A stretch of 64,000 nt of DNA from Dendrocalamus latiflorus (taxonomy: Eukaryota > Streptophyta > Magnoliopsida > Poales > Poaceae). Positions within the stretch are counted from its first letter, which is position 1; each line of letters opens with the position of its first letter. The DNA is taken from the NCBI GenBank assembly GCA_017311315.1, contig CM029647.1, forward strand, positions 10,390,577-10,454,576, given 5' to 3'. Shown here piece by piece: positions 1-12,070 of the stretch. The translations under genes were made by a program, and so were the position numbers. Below the pieces are notes generated by a model. It did not search any database. It saw only the letters and a program-made list of their open reading frames with translations, and was not told the DNA's origin.

Positions 1-3000
1 GAGGAGGAAACATGGTAATGCACCTCAGGCAAAGCAGATGCAACAGCCTCTGTGGAAGTATAGCATGCTTCCTGACACATAGAAGAGTGAGAGTCCTGTG
101 CTTCTTCCTTGTTGGCTTCCACATTTACTTGTAAATCACAACTCAAGGCCACATTAGCATTCTGCACTTGGGAGCAAGAAACCTTGGCCAATGATTGACT
201 ACATCCTGATGAATCTTCTACCTCCCGAACAGCATTGGAACCATTATCTTCGCTGTTTTGTTGGGTCATCGCGGATGAGGAATTACAATGCGCAGGGTAT
301 TCAATAAGTGGGAGGCACGAAGCTTGAGCTAGTAAACCTGATGACATGTATGAATCAACTTTCTTCTTTACTGAACTGTTCCAGTGATTTTTAATTGCAT
401 TGTCCGTCCTGGTAGGGGAAATAGAAATTAACAAGTTCAATCATTTCAGTAGTCTAAAAGAGGCCATTATTTGTTTAACAATAAGAATTAGTTGTGCAAT
501 AGTAAGTTAATAATGTACAGCACAGGTACATTTGGTGGTAAACAGTGAGAGAAGGCAAGGATGTTACACTCCAAAAGATTTTGTCAAAATGGCAGTAAAG
601 CACAGCTAGTTCATTGCACATTCTCTTTGCTTACTGTAAAAAATTCACCGCTATTACTTGATTGAAATGAACATAGATTAACTTCCAAATTTTGTTCACG
701 GAAAATAAAGGTGAGCTATTACAGTGGCAACTGTTCCACATTTTAATGGAACTCATGTACTCATTTCATTCTCCAAAAGCATAACGATTTAGTGTCATGC
801 TTTCATTTTGAGGTCACTTTCTTTCCCTAAGTATAACACCATAGTTTCCAAATGATGTCTACTAGGAAGGGGGGAAGATGCTGAGCTAAACAGTTTGGGA
901 ATTTATCAGGGATGAAATAGAACGTGGAATGAAAAGAAAAGGGAGTGTTCCCATAGGATAGGAGTCATCATGACATCATACATAAAGATTTACCAGCAGA
1001 TTGCAAGTAAAACAAAATAAAATTTTAGTTACCTTCCAGGTAAAAATTTTGTCAGTTCAGCCCATTTATTTCCATACATTTGATGAGCATGTATGAGAGT
1101 AATTTCCTCTTCTTGTGTCCATGCCTCCTTGTTTATGCCAGGGTTAAGATGATTATGCCACCTAAATACAGATAAAATAGTCCATTGTTAAAGCATCCAT
1201 AGTGATGGCAAACAACTAAACCTAATGCACATGCATATTTAAAATTTAACATAATCAAATTTGACTTATTTAACAAAAGACTGCATTGTTAAAATATCAA
1301 AACTTCAATAACAACCTTGTCAGCCATCAATATACAGCTACAGCATGTATGGAGAAACAATCTCAAAAGAAAACATGTGTTAATGCAGAACAATGGACTA
1401 GAAGAAACATCCAGATGTTGTTGTTAGCATATAAAAGCAGTAGCATGCATTTTATTTGCTACTCTGTTGAGCTCCACAAGAACTCATTTACTAAATAAAT
1501 AAAATGGTAAAAAAAATTTAATAGTTATAGTATGTTAAAGAAAAGTTTGGAAAGGTCAGTAGTTTAGTAACATTGCTGCTGCTGTTCCTGACTTTACCAA
1601 AAGGCTAGTAAATCTAGAAGTACATCAGCTCTCCCGAATTCTAGTATTGCCTGTAGCAGCACCAAGAGGTGCTGACACCACTAGGCAAGGGCATTTTGAC
1701 ATTTCATCCACCTGACCTCCTGGAATTGTATTTTTTTTGTTATTTAATAAAACATTTTTATCCATAATTCCACAAATCAATTAACAGTAGAATCATAGGG
1801 ATCATGGAAAAAGGCAAAGTATCAATTTGTGGTTTTGCAAACAAGCAAACCTTGCATTAGTGATTATTAAGCATGAGCTTACTCTGTGTGTGTGTGTGTG
1901 TGTGTGTTTTCGGGAATATGTAGAATAACTGCGATATCATACTATCATTCACATCAAGATCGAAATAAACAGTCAATTGCAATACTCGTGTGCCTTAAAA
2001 AACAATACTCATGTGCATAAGAACCAGGGAACGTAACACTGCATGAGCTTACCGTTCACACACAGTTGTTCAACATTAAGTCACATAGACTATAGTTGCA
2101 AAGTGATCAAACTTTTCTTACGTACAATCTTGATGGAAAAAAAAAGGAATATATTTTCATGTCATACCGTTCCCGACATTGCTTTCCTATGCGTCCTGGC
2201 AAAGCTTGAGCGATGGTTGACCATTTCTTTGGCCCATATTTATTTACCATCTGGGTAATGATTTCGTCTTCCTAAAAAGTGAAAATAACATATTGATGTG
2301 GGCATATAAGATGCATAATCAATATTATTTTTAAAAAATGCACCAGAAAATGGAACCAGATTAAATAGGGTGCTTACTTCTTTGGACCATGGCCCTTTGA
2401 CCAATTCAGGATTTAGAACCTTTTGCCACCTGTGCAAGCATTGTACATCGGTTCTATCGGGAAAGCATTCCGCTGGAAAAGTAGAAATAATTTTGTGAAA
2501 GCTTGGACTTACGACAAGACACAGGGAGGAGTCCTCATTATCATTAACAGGAAAGGAAAACAAATGGTAGAGAAGCACGAGTGAAAGCATAAGTAAATCA
2601 AACAAGGCAATTCCTGTAATCATAAAGCAAACGCACAGTCATGCACAGAAGAATAGAAAAATCGAAGGAAGCTAGCATCATGGTATAAAATGCAGTGTTA
2701 GATAGATATCAAAACATAAAAAAAAATGCACATAGACCACCTTAGAAACATGATACAGGGGGGAAAAGCGGGCTCACTGAACCAGCTTGTTCATACCCAC
2801 ATGCCCACTCTTTTGGCTTAATCTTTTATATGCAGTAGGGTACTTCTCTACTATTTCCCCCTTAAAAAAGCTTAAGATATTATAGGACATGGATTTTAGA
2901 TGACTACTTATGCTTATGTACTTCAACATACAGAAACAGCAATAGAGAAGTTTAACAAAAGTAAAAAATGACAGTTAGAGGACACCATAAAGTTACCATG

Positions 3001-4016
3001 ACAAAGAGTAAGCGAATATACTGCATAATTTTCCACATGTATGAATCAATCCATAGAAAGTACCTATCTTTTTCCAATTTTTTCCTTTGTAAGTCTGAAC
3101 AGCTCTGGACAATATAGCATCCTACAATTTGAATAGCACACATGCTCAATGTTAGATAGCATCAGTAAATAAACTAAGCAAGAAAACTGTTGTATGTGCC
3201 ACTGAAATTTTTTGAAATTTTGCATTGTTAGCGTGATAAAATAGGTCCAACCCCACATGTAAATGAGGCACTAAGAGGAATATACAAAAATATGACCAAA
3301 ACACTGCTGTTTACATAACAAGCATAGCATTAGAACAGAACTGCAGACGAGTACATGACAGAAGGAAGCAGGAAATCCCATGGTATACGACTTTGAAATG
3401 TATGATTTGTCTCAGATATGTGTTAACCCGAGTTGTTGTGTGTGCCTCTGTTGGGTTTGTATGCTACCAATTCTCACATTCAACTTCAAATGTGGGACTG
3501 AACCACCAAAAGAGCCAACTTAAGCCTCCACACAAGGGCCAGGATGTTGCATCGAATGCTTTAAAAAAACATATTTTTGCCACTATTATGTATCTCAGGA
3601 TTCAGGAAAGAGATGCCCATATACACAATACATATTTTACAGTCAATCATTCCTAACAATACATAAGATCAGATGTTCAGTCACCATTCAACAACTTGTA
3701 AAGTAATAGCCCTTTGCCAACAAAAAACACAAGATGAGACTGGTATTGTTATTGCATACCTCTTCAGGGGTCCAATTTCCTTTGGTCGAACGCCGTGCCG
3801 GACCAGTAGTCCTCCTAAAGGTACAAGGGTAGAGAAAGATAAGAAATTTTAGTATAACGTACAATTAGCATGTTTATGTGAAGAGCACTTAGTCTTTTAC
3901 CCATTGAGCGGTCGTCGCCTCTGTGGCTCATTGCTGACTTTCCCTTCATGAGGAGCTGACGAAAGTCCAGAAGCCTCTCCACCGTTCTTTGAAGCCTTTC
4001 CTTTATCACTTGTCAT
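1..4016 (-). CDS. MYB3R-type (R1R2R3) MYB transcription factor, 5' part, runs off left edge
   Basis: Nuclear DNA-binding protein of the three-repeat MYB class, which in plants controls G2/M cell-cycle genes and stress responses. The start is the ATG at 4016. Seven coding exons were traced with GT-AG borders and continuous phase: 4016-3901, 3814-3760, 3121-3064, 2472-2378, 2271-2168, 1161-1033 and 408-1 (open at the edge). About 321 residues are visible. Repeat 1 starts at KGNWTPEE and contains NWKKIAECFPDRTDVQCLHRW; repeat 2 starts KGPWSKEEDE and has KWSTIAQALPGRIGKQCRERW; repeat 3 starts KEAWTQEEE and ends with GRTDNAIKNHWNSS. The regularly spaced tryptophans are present. The N-terminal about 39 residues are basic and low-complexity. 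The C-terminal regulatory region is outside the window. Family assignment is confident; which paralogue cannot be decided. Confidence 0.93.
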
Positions 4017-5180
4017 CACGAGTGAAGACTGAATGCTCAATCCCCACTGTATAGCAGAAGCCTCGGAGGGGTATAAGAATCATTATACTGTCAAACCAAT
4101 CAGGGCTTTGAGGAGTTGCTTCAAGGAAGAAGCAATCATAGGCTGCAATTGAACAGGTGGAACTAAAATCATTTCAACAAGTAACAATAGCAACATTTAA
4201 CTAAAATAATTTCAACAAGTAACAATAGCAACATTTCGGAATGCATTTTAGAGTCATTCACCAATAGAGGACATTGGCTACCTTCATACGAACATTTCGT
4301 TGGCAAATGAGTAACTTTATTATCCTATTTTGGGTTTAACACTAACATAACTACACAAATTGAATAAGGGAGGTGATTCGTCTAGACAAAAATCAGAATC
4401 CAAAGCCACCATCTCCGCATGCAATTCCTCAACAAACTAATCTCTCGCTTCAATTCATTGCCCCCGCCCCTCCCTTCGTGCACACTTCCTTCACCTTTCC
4501 GTTCGCCGCTCAGCTGATACATCACCGCCGACGACTCCTCTTCACCTCCTAGCCAGCACTGAGAAACGCAGGCATCTAAGGCGTTTGACCCTGATTTTAC
4601 CCAAATCTGAACCACATGTGGCTCCAAAGTAGGAACTGGAGCACCAACAAATCCCTAGTTCTTCGAGCTCTACGCCGCGAGATCTCACCACCCCGCCCAA
4701 GCACCCGCCGCCACCCTCATCTCACAGCGCGAGAAAACATATCTTACCCAAACCCTCACCAAATTCCTCCAGAATAAACAAAAAACTGAGATCTCACCAT
4801 CCCGTCGACCCATCCGCACCCCTGGCGAGCGAACATTAAGCGAATTCGCGCTCTCCTCGCGAGCAACGAAAACCCTAATTCCTCGAATCCACCGCCAAAT
4901 TTCTCCCCCGAAAAACAAAAACCTGCGAGATCTCACCGTCCCGGCGGAGCCGACGAGACCGGCGAGCATCTCCGTCGACCGAGACTCCCCGCGCAGCATC
5001 CAATCCCGCGGGGCCTCCGCTCCAATCCAGGCGCGAGATCCAAGAGGAGACGACGCCTTCGCTTCGCGTTCGCCTCGGAGGTTTCAAATTTCGGAGGCGA
5101 GAAAGTTTCGAACCCTACTGCTGCTGCTCCTACTCTCGCCAAGGCAAGTCTGTCAAATGATGGGAGACTGGAGGGGAGGG
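4017..5180 (-). promoter_or_regulatory. Probable 5' leader and promoter region of the MYB3R gene
   Basis: No protein-coding exon was recognised here. The part from about 4390 to 5150 is GC-rich and holds several short minus-strand open frames without recognisable domains, typical of a cereal 5' untranslated leader, probably with an intron between it and the coding start at 4016. Transcription start was not located. Confidence 0.4.
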
Positions 5181-5627
5181 GGTTGTGAGGTGGACGGTCG
5201 GAGATGGTTACCGGGAGAGCCGTCGGATCGGGACCGTCCGTTCCGCGGCCTTGCCTGCCGCTTCGGCAATTTTTGAATGCCAACGGCTGGATACCGGCTG
5301 GGACGGGTCGGTGGCCGCGTGTGAGTCACTGGATTTACCGGTTCTTTTGGCTATTGGGGTAAAAACGGGTATTTCTCCTTAAAAAGAATTTTAAAAGGTA
5401 ATTTTTATAATGACATTGGGATGAAATAAGAAAATTATTATCTATACTAATTTATGTCTTTTCTATCTTTTTAGTTGAGATTTACAGCTGGAAATGAGAA
5501 AAATGGCATGCTATGTGATGTAAATCCAAGAATAATGAAAGTTAGCATGTGACCAGATGTCTAAGCGTACAGGTATGCACCAAACTCATCAGGGTTTATG
5601 TACTAGCCCTAGCACTAATGTCCACCG

Positions 5628-5803
5628 ATTTTAAGAGGGTTTTATTGATCATATACCCTCCCCTTAGATGGAAATTCAGGATTTACCCTCCTGGCCCACG
5701 CGTCAGTGACTTATGATGACCCCACATGTCATTGAGGTGGGAGGGTAAATCCTGAATTTCCCAACTAAGAGGAGGGTATATGATCCAATCCCCCTTTTAA
5801 GAG
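5628..5803. mobile_element. MITE-like imperfect inverted repeat
   Basis: The left arm (about 5628-5691) reads gattttaagagggttttatt then catataccctcc and attcaggatttaccctcc. The right arm (about 5737-5803) carries the reverse complement, ggagggtaaatcctgaat, then ggagggtatatgatcc. The two arms form a long imperfect hairpin around a short GC-richer loop. No clear target duplication was found, so the superfamily is not assigned. Confidence 0.6.
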
Positions 5804-5872
5804 TACACGCAACACATTCGCGTGTGTATTTAATGAAAAACATGTGCCCACACTCTATGAGACATTAAGGAT

Positions 5873-6108
5873 GTGTTTGGTTGGAGCGATGGGGTGGGAT
5901 GGGATGGGATGGTTCCTTTGACCAAGTCTATCTGTGTGTTTAGTTGGAGGGATGAGGTGGGATGGAATGGTCCAAAGTGGGATGAGCCTGTGCAAATTTA
6001 GAGAATATTCTTCTTAGATGCTGGACCATGTAATTCCACTTTTTTTGTGGAACCATCTCATCCCATCCCCATCCCATCCCACCCCATCCCTTCAACCAAA
6101 CACATAAT
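5873..6108. mobile_element. MITE with TGTGTTTGGTTG terminal inverted repeats
   Basis: The left end reads tgtgtttggttggagcgatg followed by GGGATGGGAT repeats; the right end is its reverse complement (atcccatccc ... ttcaaccaaacaca), giving inverted ends of about 38 bp around a 160-bp core. Related purine/pyrimidine-rich fragments with ccaaccaaacaca lie at 16640-16985. Target duplication was not resolved. Confidence 0.6.
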
Positions 6109-6930
6109 AAGTTCCCTCCTACAAATTCCTAGCTTGCATAGGAAACGTACACGTATATGTATATGGGTGGTATGAGTGTGATGTAAATTCATAGTGTGTG
6201 TGTGTAGAGGACTCGTCCGTGTATATGTGTATGGGTGATATGAGTATGGTGTGTATGAAATGTGTGTTTGTTTTGTACTCAATAAATGCAGTGCTCTATA
6301 CATGCTACTTTCACCGGTGGTATTGGTATTTGACACATGGTATTTCTTTTCCTATGGGGCTGACAACCTGGCGTTATAGCGTCTGTAACTCCATATAGAA
6401 AAAACCCAGAGTTTTTGGCACATATGACACATTTTGAATCCGTATTTACAAGAATATCAATATGCGCGCGATAATAGCAAAAAATATCTGTTTTGCTGCC
6501 CGATCATCGAGCGACGACACCATAGAGTGGACACCTGGCTGACGGAGCCTCGTGGCCGTGCGACAGTGGCATGCCGCCCTGCCACCGGAGTGCAGGTTGC
6601 CTGTCGCCTAGCCACCAGGCTATAGGCCATTACCCGTCGCCTAATTACCCAATTAAGCCGGCTCTAATCAGCCACCGCATGGTGACCGGGCAGCAAAGTT
6701 TGGCACCATGCGGCAGCAGCCAGCAGTGGCCCCTGTGTTTCTTTAGTTAGTTTATACGCATGCGAACGAATGCAGTAGGCCTTCGGGCATTTGGCTGGTA
6801 TGGAAAATGAGTGCTTGTGCAGGAGTGACGAGGGAACAGACCACTGAAAAGGAGATTACATCGTGTCTATCTCCCTGCATGCAATTCACTCCCACCATTA
6901 TCAGTGCTTCATTAGCGTGTTACACTCTCA
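6109..6930. other. Gene-free stretch, probably 5' flank of the plant-mobile-domain element
   Basis: No gene was recognised. It holds a TG/TA-rich tract (6150-6260) and a GC-richer block (6480-6740) with several GCCACC/GCCGC-type short repeats. It leads into a TATA-like box, gctataaatt, at 6936-6945. Confidence 0.4.
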
Positions 6931-7192
6931 CTCGCGCTATAAATTGCAAGCACTCTCGTAGTCTCGTAATGGTTCGCATCCGATTAGCAGTCATATTACC
7001 AGGTAATTCCTTTGTAATACATATGTGTGCGCATACATATATGTATAATTATATAATTATTTATTTCATCGTAATTTTTAATTTGTAGTATTGTACTGCC
7101 ATTATATATGTGTGTGTGCGCGCGCGCGCCAGTAACTTTCTAGCCCGTATTTTACACCTGCATGCTGGTTAGTAATTCTATATGTACATACA

Positions 7193-7455
<263 letters not shown>

Positions 7456-7848
7456 CTAGTAAAGTGCCCGCGCGTTGCAACGGAATCTTAAGCCTTACAT
7501 GAGTATGCATGAAGAACATAACCAAGCTTTTTAAATGCTAGACGAAACAAAGATAACATATGTTAACACTGCCGTGCCTTTCAAGCATTTTAAAATTCCA
7601 TGCCATGATTGGTGAAGCCAGAAGCCTTTCAAGCCATGATTGGTGAAGCCAGAAGCTACAACATAAACAAAAAAAAATGGCTCAGCACAATAAGAAAATA
7701 TGTGCAGACAAACAATAAAAGAGTGATATGATTGAACATTTATTTGTTAGATAAGTAATGTGCATAAGCGCCCAAACAATAGGATCAAGATATTGTTTTG
7801 TATATTCAAGCCCTCATAACTATATTTTGAGGTTCAAGCTATTATACC

Positions 7849-7908
7849 TTACGAGCAAATGCGTTTGAAGAGAACTTCTCCTTCCATGCTTCCAGTTTAG
7901 CACCCTGC
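7849..7908 (-). pseudogene. Unassigned exon-like fragment near the 3' end of Helitron 1
   Basis: Minus-strand frame QGAKLEAWKEKFSSNAFARK, followed by a potential GT donor. It looks like a single captured exon of about 55-60 bp. The source is not recognised. The rest of 7460-9180 is AT-rich and shows no other coding sequence. Confidence 0.35.
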
Positions 7909-9179
7909 GAAAAGGCAAAAATCGTGTACTGAACAATTTGAACCATATTATCAAATAGGTCACATGATCGATATTTCAGGTCTATTCACCATTCCAAACA
8001 ATGAAACACAAAAGCATAAAAAAAGGATGCAAGAGCATGCACAACAATGTTTGCATTTGGCATTATAGTGTTACTGCTTGCTTCATTGTAGACAACATAG
8101 GAACAATTTAACGCTCATCATATTCAATGCAACCACAAAAACAATGATGAGACCAGTGAAAAATGACTTTATCTCCTATTCAATAGTGACAAAGTCACAA
8201 AGCTATTCAAGCTATGGAGCAAAAGAATATAAAAAGATACACTGCAATGTTGACAATAAGCATAACAAAATATTTAGATTTTATTACAACTGAATGAAGC
8301 ATATACCCAGTAACTGAATGAATCAGATTAAAAAAAGGAAAAAAAAATACAAAACTGTAGTTAACTACAACTGCATTTTCTAAAAAAATCCTCTTTTGGT
8401 GTCCAGGAGAGAGCTAGTTTGAGGTTACTCCACTGCTTTCTTCTCTGTGCCACATGAACATCCACAACAATGCACCCTAGGCAACCATCAAGCATCAGTA
8501 GAACATTTGCTTAGAAATATATAATGTGAAATGCAGTGGATTTTTGCATTTTTAATATTAAGGTGAAGTTCACGATTGTACTTGCATATCAATACCAGAT
8601 CTCCACAAAAAAATTTCCATATGACTCTTGAAGGAGAATGATGTCAATTTTTCAAATAAGTACTCAAGTGACCTTAAAATGTTTGAAGAACCTTAATGAA
8701 GACCAAGAAAACTGATCAACCCATGCTTTTCTGGTTTTATATCTTGATTTCGTTCGCATTTCTCAAAAGAACACATTGATACAATCATGAGGAGTGTGTC
8801 TATTCAATAAGATTATAATACATGTGTGCTTTGGTCATTATTTTGCACACATGTATGATTTAGTACTGGAATTTACTTCATGTAGGCATATGCGCATAGC
8901 ATTATCATAGTGCCCTGAACATTAGAGATGTAGAAAAACTTACGTTGGACAAAAAAATAGTAAAATGCCAGTACAAAACACATCACATTATAGACCTTAA
9001 TCAGTATGCCAATCACAGGGAAACGCTGTATTAGACTATTAGTTCAATTCCATTGTTTCTTTCTATGAATGTTAGTAAGAACTTTAGTAGGCAGCTACAT
9101 AACCTTACAGAAATAGCAACTTCCGTAAGCATATAGCGTATATTGCGAAACATGGAATATTTTGTGTTCCTCACCGTGA

Positions 9180-9300
9180 TGGTATCCAACCCAGAGAAAT
9201 GAGAAATCCATCGCCCCACCGGCGCTGTCAAGCAGCCGCACGGCCGCCTCGGTCTCCTAGAGTAGCCTCTGGCTCTGCTCATAGCTCACATCCTCCATCG
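9180..9300 (-). pseudogene. Unassigned GC-rich exon-like fragment in Helitron 1
   Basis: A GC-rich island in AT-rich surroundings, with minus-strand frames reading EAAVRLLDSAGGAMDFS in one phase. It looks like part of an exon of another captured gene. I do not recognise the family. Confidence 0.35.
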
Positions 9301-9450
9301 CCCATAACATCATTGCAGCTTTGTAACAAAAATTCAAGGGCCAGAAGTAATAGTAACTTCAAGATAGTAGTTCTCTGCAAAGATTTTGAAGAGTTTAATA
9401 TAACAATAGTAATTGTAGGATTGTACACATGAACGACAAGATGTACATAC

Positions 9451-9571
9451 ATTGCTTCACCAAAGAAGTCAACTGTTGTGCCTGTATCACTGTCTAAAAG
9501 CTTGATCAACAGTTCTGTAGCTCGGTCAGACACGATGAAGACAAAGCTTTCGTTCCATTCAGGGTTACTTC
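9451..9571 (-). pseudogene. Captured exon of a small C2-domain protein
   Basis: The frame reads GSNPEWNESFVFIVSDRATE then LLIKLLDSDTGTTVDFFGEA, matching the central strands of the C2 domain in small plant C2 proteins (the elicitor-responsive/ERG type). NPEWNE and LLDSDTG carry typical calcium-loop positions. An AG acceptor and a GT donor flank it. The start of the domain and the C-terminus were not found nearby. Confidence 0.75.
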
Positions 9572-9963
9572 CTTTGCATGGATGAGTGGATCATGTATTC
9601 ATGTTACAATTGCTAGGAAAATTAAGGCACATAACATTAACATCAAACAGTGCATCAGAGACAGTATCTGCTAACGCTAACGCTACGGTAAAGATCTACG
9701 TAAAGAACTACTTAAATTTTAATGTTATGATACTGTAGATCTTTACGTAGATGATTACGTGTTTTTACCAAGATTTGTAGGTAACTCTGTTATGATGAAT
9801 TAAAATGGTGTGTATCTGGGAATAAACATTACATTATAAAGAGAAAATTTTAATTATACATCAAGTTTAAAACATCAAAGGAGAAAACATTAACAGTGAG
9901 GCAAGGATAACATTAACAACATGTAATGTCAATAGTAAGCTACTACATATCACAAGATAATAC

Positions 9964-10966
9964 CTTATGCAATATTGTGTTTGATCTCATAGCTTCTTTT
10001 CCACCTTTCAGGAGAAGGCCATTACCACTTCGAATTGCTAAAGACGCAATCTACACCATTATATACAACAACTTTAAAGCAAGTTGCTTAATATGCTTAA
10101 GTACAAATCATGCACGAAATGCAGTCCCCATACAAGCATTCACCTCTGTTCTTTTTAGTATCTGGTTGATAGGGTCTTCCATATTCGCAAGAGTACGAAT
10201 GGATTTTGCGAGGCTTGCTATCTACAAAATGATGAAATATAAGCTGAATCAAACAAGAAACAATATCCAAAAAAAAAAAGAAAAGAAAGGCAAGTGTCAT
10301 ATATCCAACAAAACAATTTGGTTCATAAGAAACGTGAAACTACTATCCAACTACAGTTATAATATGTGAGGAAATATATATGGATACTGGGCCTACCTTT
10401 CCTTGTTTCAGAGTCAATCTAGCAACCAAAGACTTATCATATCCAGCACCTTGTGCTGCAGCTACATCAGCTTCATTCTCAGATCTAATTAAATCCTCAT
10501 TTGCCTCTAAAGCATCCGCAACGTCTAGCAATATCTTCTTGCGCTCCTCTGATGACAAATTCTGTTTCAAATGTCCATATGACACGGAATCTAAACTATA
10601 AAAACAGCAAAAATAGTGGATTAAAAGTAGTACATACATTCCACTTCCAGTGAACATAATGCAGGGATAAGGATCTAGCGTGGTTTGACAAAGAAAGATA
10701 CCTGTAGTAAAAACAGCAAAAATAGTGGATTAAAAGTAGTACATACATTCCACTTCCAGTGAACATAATGCAGGGATAAGGATCTAGTGTGGTTTGACAA
10801 AGAAAGATACCTGTAGACGCCTTGAACATTCTCTTGCAGCAACAGCCATCTCATGAGCACTAACATCTTTGGATGGTTCCCACAAACTTGCATTCTTATG
10901 AAAGAGAGTACCAATTTTCTCTCCTTGGAGAACTTTAACAATGCTCTGAGACGCAAATCCACTTCA
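9964..10966 (-). pseudogene. P5CS: Captured exons of delta-1-pyrroline-5-carboxylate synthase (P5CS)
   Basis: Four exons with GT-AG borders match the hinge and gamma-glutamyl-phosphate reductase half of this proline-biosynthesis enzyme: about 10966-10811 (VLQGEKIGTLFHKNASLW ... EMAVAARECSRRLQ), 10561-10397 (NLSSEERKKILLDVADAL ... DKSLVARLTLKQGK), 10221-10144 (IASLAKSIRTLANMEDP ... ILKRTE) and 10050-9964 (IASLAIRSGNGLLLKGGKEA). The exon that should lie between the third and fourth (the segment with ESRPDALVQ) is missing; only 93 bp of non-coding DNA is there. The kinase domain and the C-terminal reductase part are absent. It is therefore a non-functional internal piece of a roughly 700-residue protein. 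Confidence 0.9.
10599..10816. repeat. 109-bp tandem duplication in the P5CS-derived intron
   Basis: Two near-identical copies begin at 10599 and 10708 with taaaaacagcaaaaatagtg and differ at only a few positions (for example ctagcgtgg against ctagtgtgg). The second copy covers the splice donor of the preceding P5CS exon, so that donor and a partial copy of it exist twice. Confidence 0.93.
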
Positions 10967-11014
10967 AGAATATTAACAAAGTTAAAATAATTATTTGGGT
11001 TTGAAGCAAACCCA

Positions 11015-11196
11015 CCTGTTGAGCAGCGAGGCGGACTTGGACCAGAAGAAGAGGATGGCGACGAGGAGGAGCAGGGCGTTGGACATGACAGACGGGAAGT
11101 TGTAGCCAGCGCGCTCAAAGAGGAACCACACCGCCGTAGCGCCCACCACAGCTGCCGCAGAGGCGTTCCTCCGCCGCCACAGCAGCACGTCGGCGA
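11015..11196 (-). pseudogene. Captured reticulon-like (RTNLB) exon
   Basis: After an acceptor CTCCTCCAG the frame reads VADVLLWRRRNASAAAVVG, ATAVWFLFERAGYNF and then SNALLLLVAILFFWSKSASL, the first membrane hairpin of a plant reticulon-like protein of the endoplasmic reticulum. The homology ends at LNR followed by a GTGGGT donor. Only one exon of the normally 200-250-residue protein is present. It is in the same orientation as its neighbours. Joining it to the preceding exon through the visible splice sites would not keep the reading frame. Confidence 0.85.
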
Positions 11197-11287
11197 CTGG
11201 AGGAGGAGCGGCAGGAAGAGTCAGAGATCGAAGGAACTGGGCGGGGATGAGAATACCTTGGGAGAGGAGGGGAGCGCATGTGCGTAC

Positions 11288-11667
11288 CTGCGCCGCCGCC
11301 GAGAGGATTTGCCGAACCCCCGCACGGCGCGCTCCCCGGGCTCCCCGCCCCCGGGCACCTCCTCCGGCGCCGGCGGCTCCGCCTCGCGCCGCAGTGCTGG
11401 GTACAGGTTCTCGATCACGCGGATCCGCCACGCCGACGTATCGGGCGGCGCCGGGACGCGGAAGATCTCCGGCGCGCACTCCGACTCGCGGCCGAGGCAG
11501 AAGGGGCAGGTAGGCTTGGGGGCGCCGGGGCCGGGGTTGGGGCTAGGGTACGTGGGGCTGTGGGATTTGAGGTCCGTGGGGCGGCGAGAGCGCGCCGGAG
11601 AGAAGATGACCCACCGCCCGAACACCGCATCGCGGCGCGCCTCCGAGGTTCTAGAAGCTTCCGCCAT
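11288..11667 (-). pseudogene. Captured first exon of a GALT-like nucleotidylyltransferase (ADP-glucose phosphorylase type)
   Basis: Frame from the ATG at 11667 (MAEASRTSEARRDAVFGRW). Hallmarks are RRDAVFGRWVIFSPARSRRP, then CPFCLGRESECAPEIFR with the CxxC zinc-type pair, and WRIRVIENLYPAL, the N-terminal half of the galactose-1-phosphate uridylyltransferase family as in the plant enzyme At5g18200. The match stops after VRGFG. The catalytic HPH histidine region is absent, so it cannot be an active enzyme. A possible splice donor CAG/GTACGC follows at 11288/11287. It is the 5'-most fragment in Helitron 1. Confidence 0.8.
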
Positions 11668-11689
11668 CGCCTTCGCGGATTGGAGGAGC

Positions 11690-12070
11690 GGGGCAGGCAA
11701 CGGAAGAGGAGGAGGGAGGGGAGGAGGCGGCGGTGGAGCGGGGCAGGCGGCGGCGCGGGGTGGGGAGGAGGAGGCGGCGGTGGAGCGGGGCAGAGGCGGC
11801 GGCGGATGAGGAGGGAGGGGAGGCGGCGGCGGAGAAATCAGAGGGGAGGAGGCGTACGGGTTCGGTGGTGGAGGCAGGCGGCGGCGGAGAAGGAGGGAGG
11901 GGAGGAGGCGGCGGAGAAATTAGAGGGGAGGCGCACGGGTTCGCCAGGGGGGAGGCAGGCGCACGGGTTAGGGGAGGATGGGGGAGGCGGAGGGAGGGGA
12001 GGGGGAGGCGCGGGGGAGGCGGAGGGAGACGCGGAGGGAGCGGAGGAGACGTAGCGGCGCGCGTCCTCGT
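11690..12070 (-). other. GC- and purine-rich leader region in Helitron 1
   Basis: Extremely GGAGG/GGCGG-rich on the plus strand, with repeated blocks such as gaggaggcggcggtggagcg. It probably derives from the 5' untranslated region of the captured GALT-like gene. Several long open frames cross it because of composition and are not considered genes. Confidence 0.55.
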
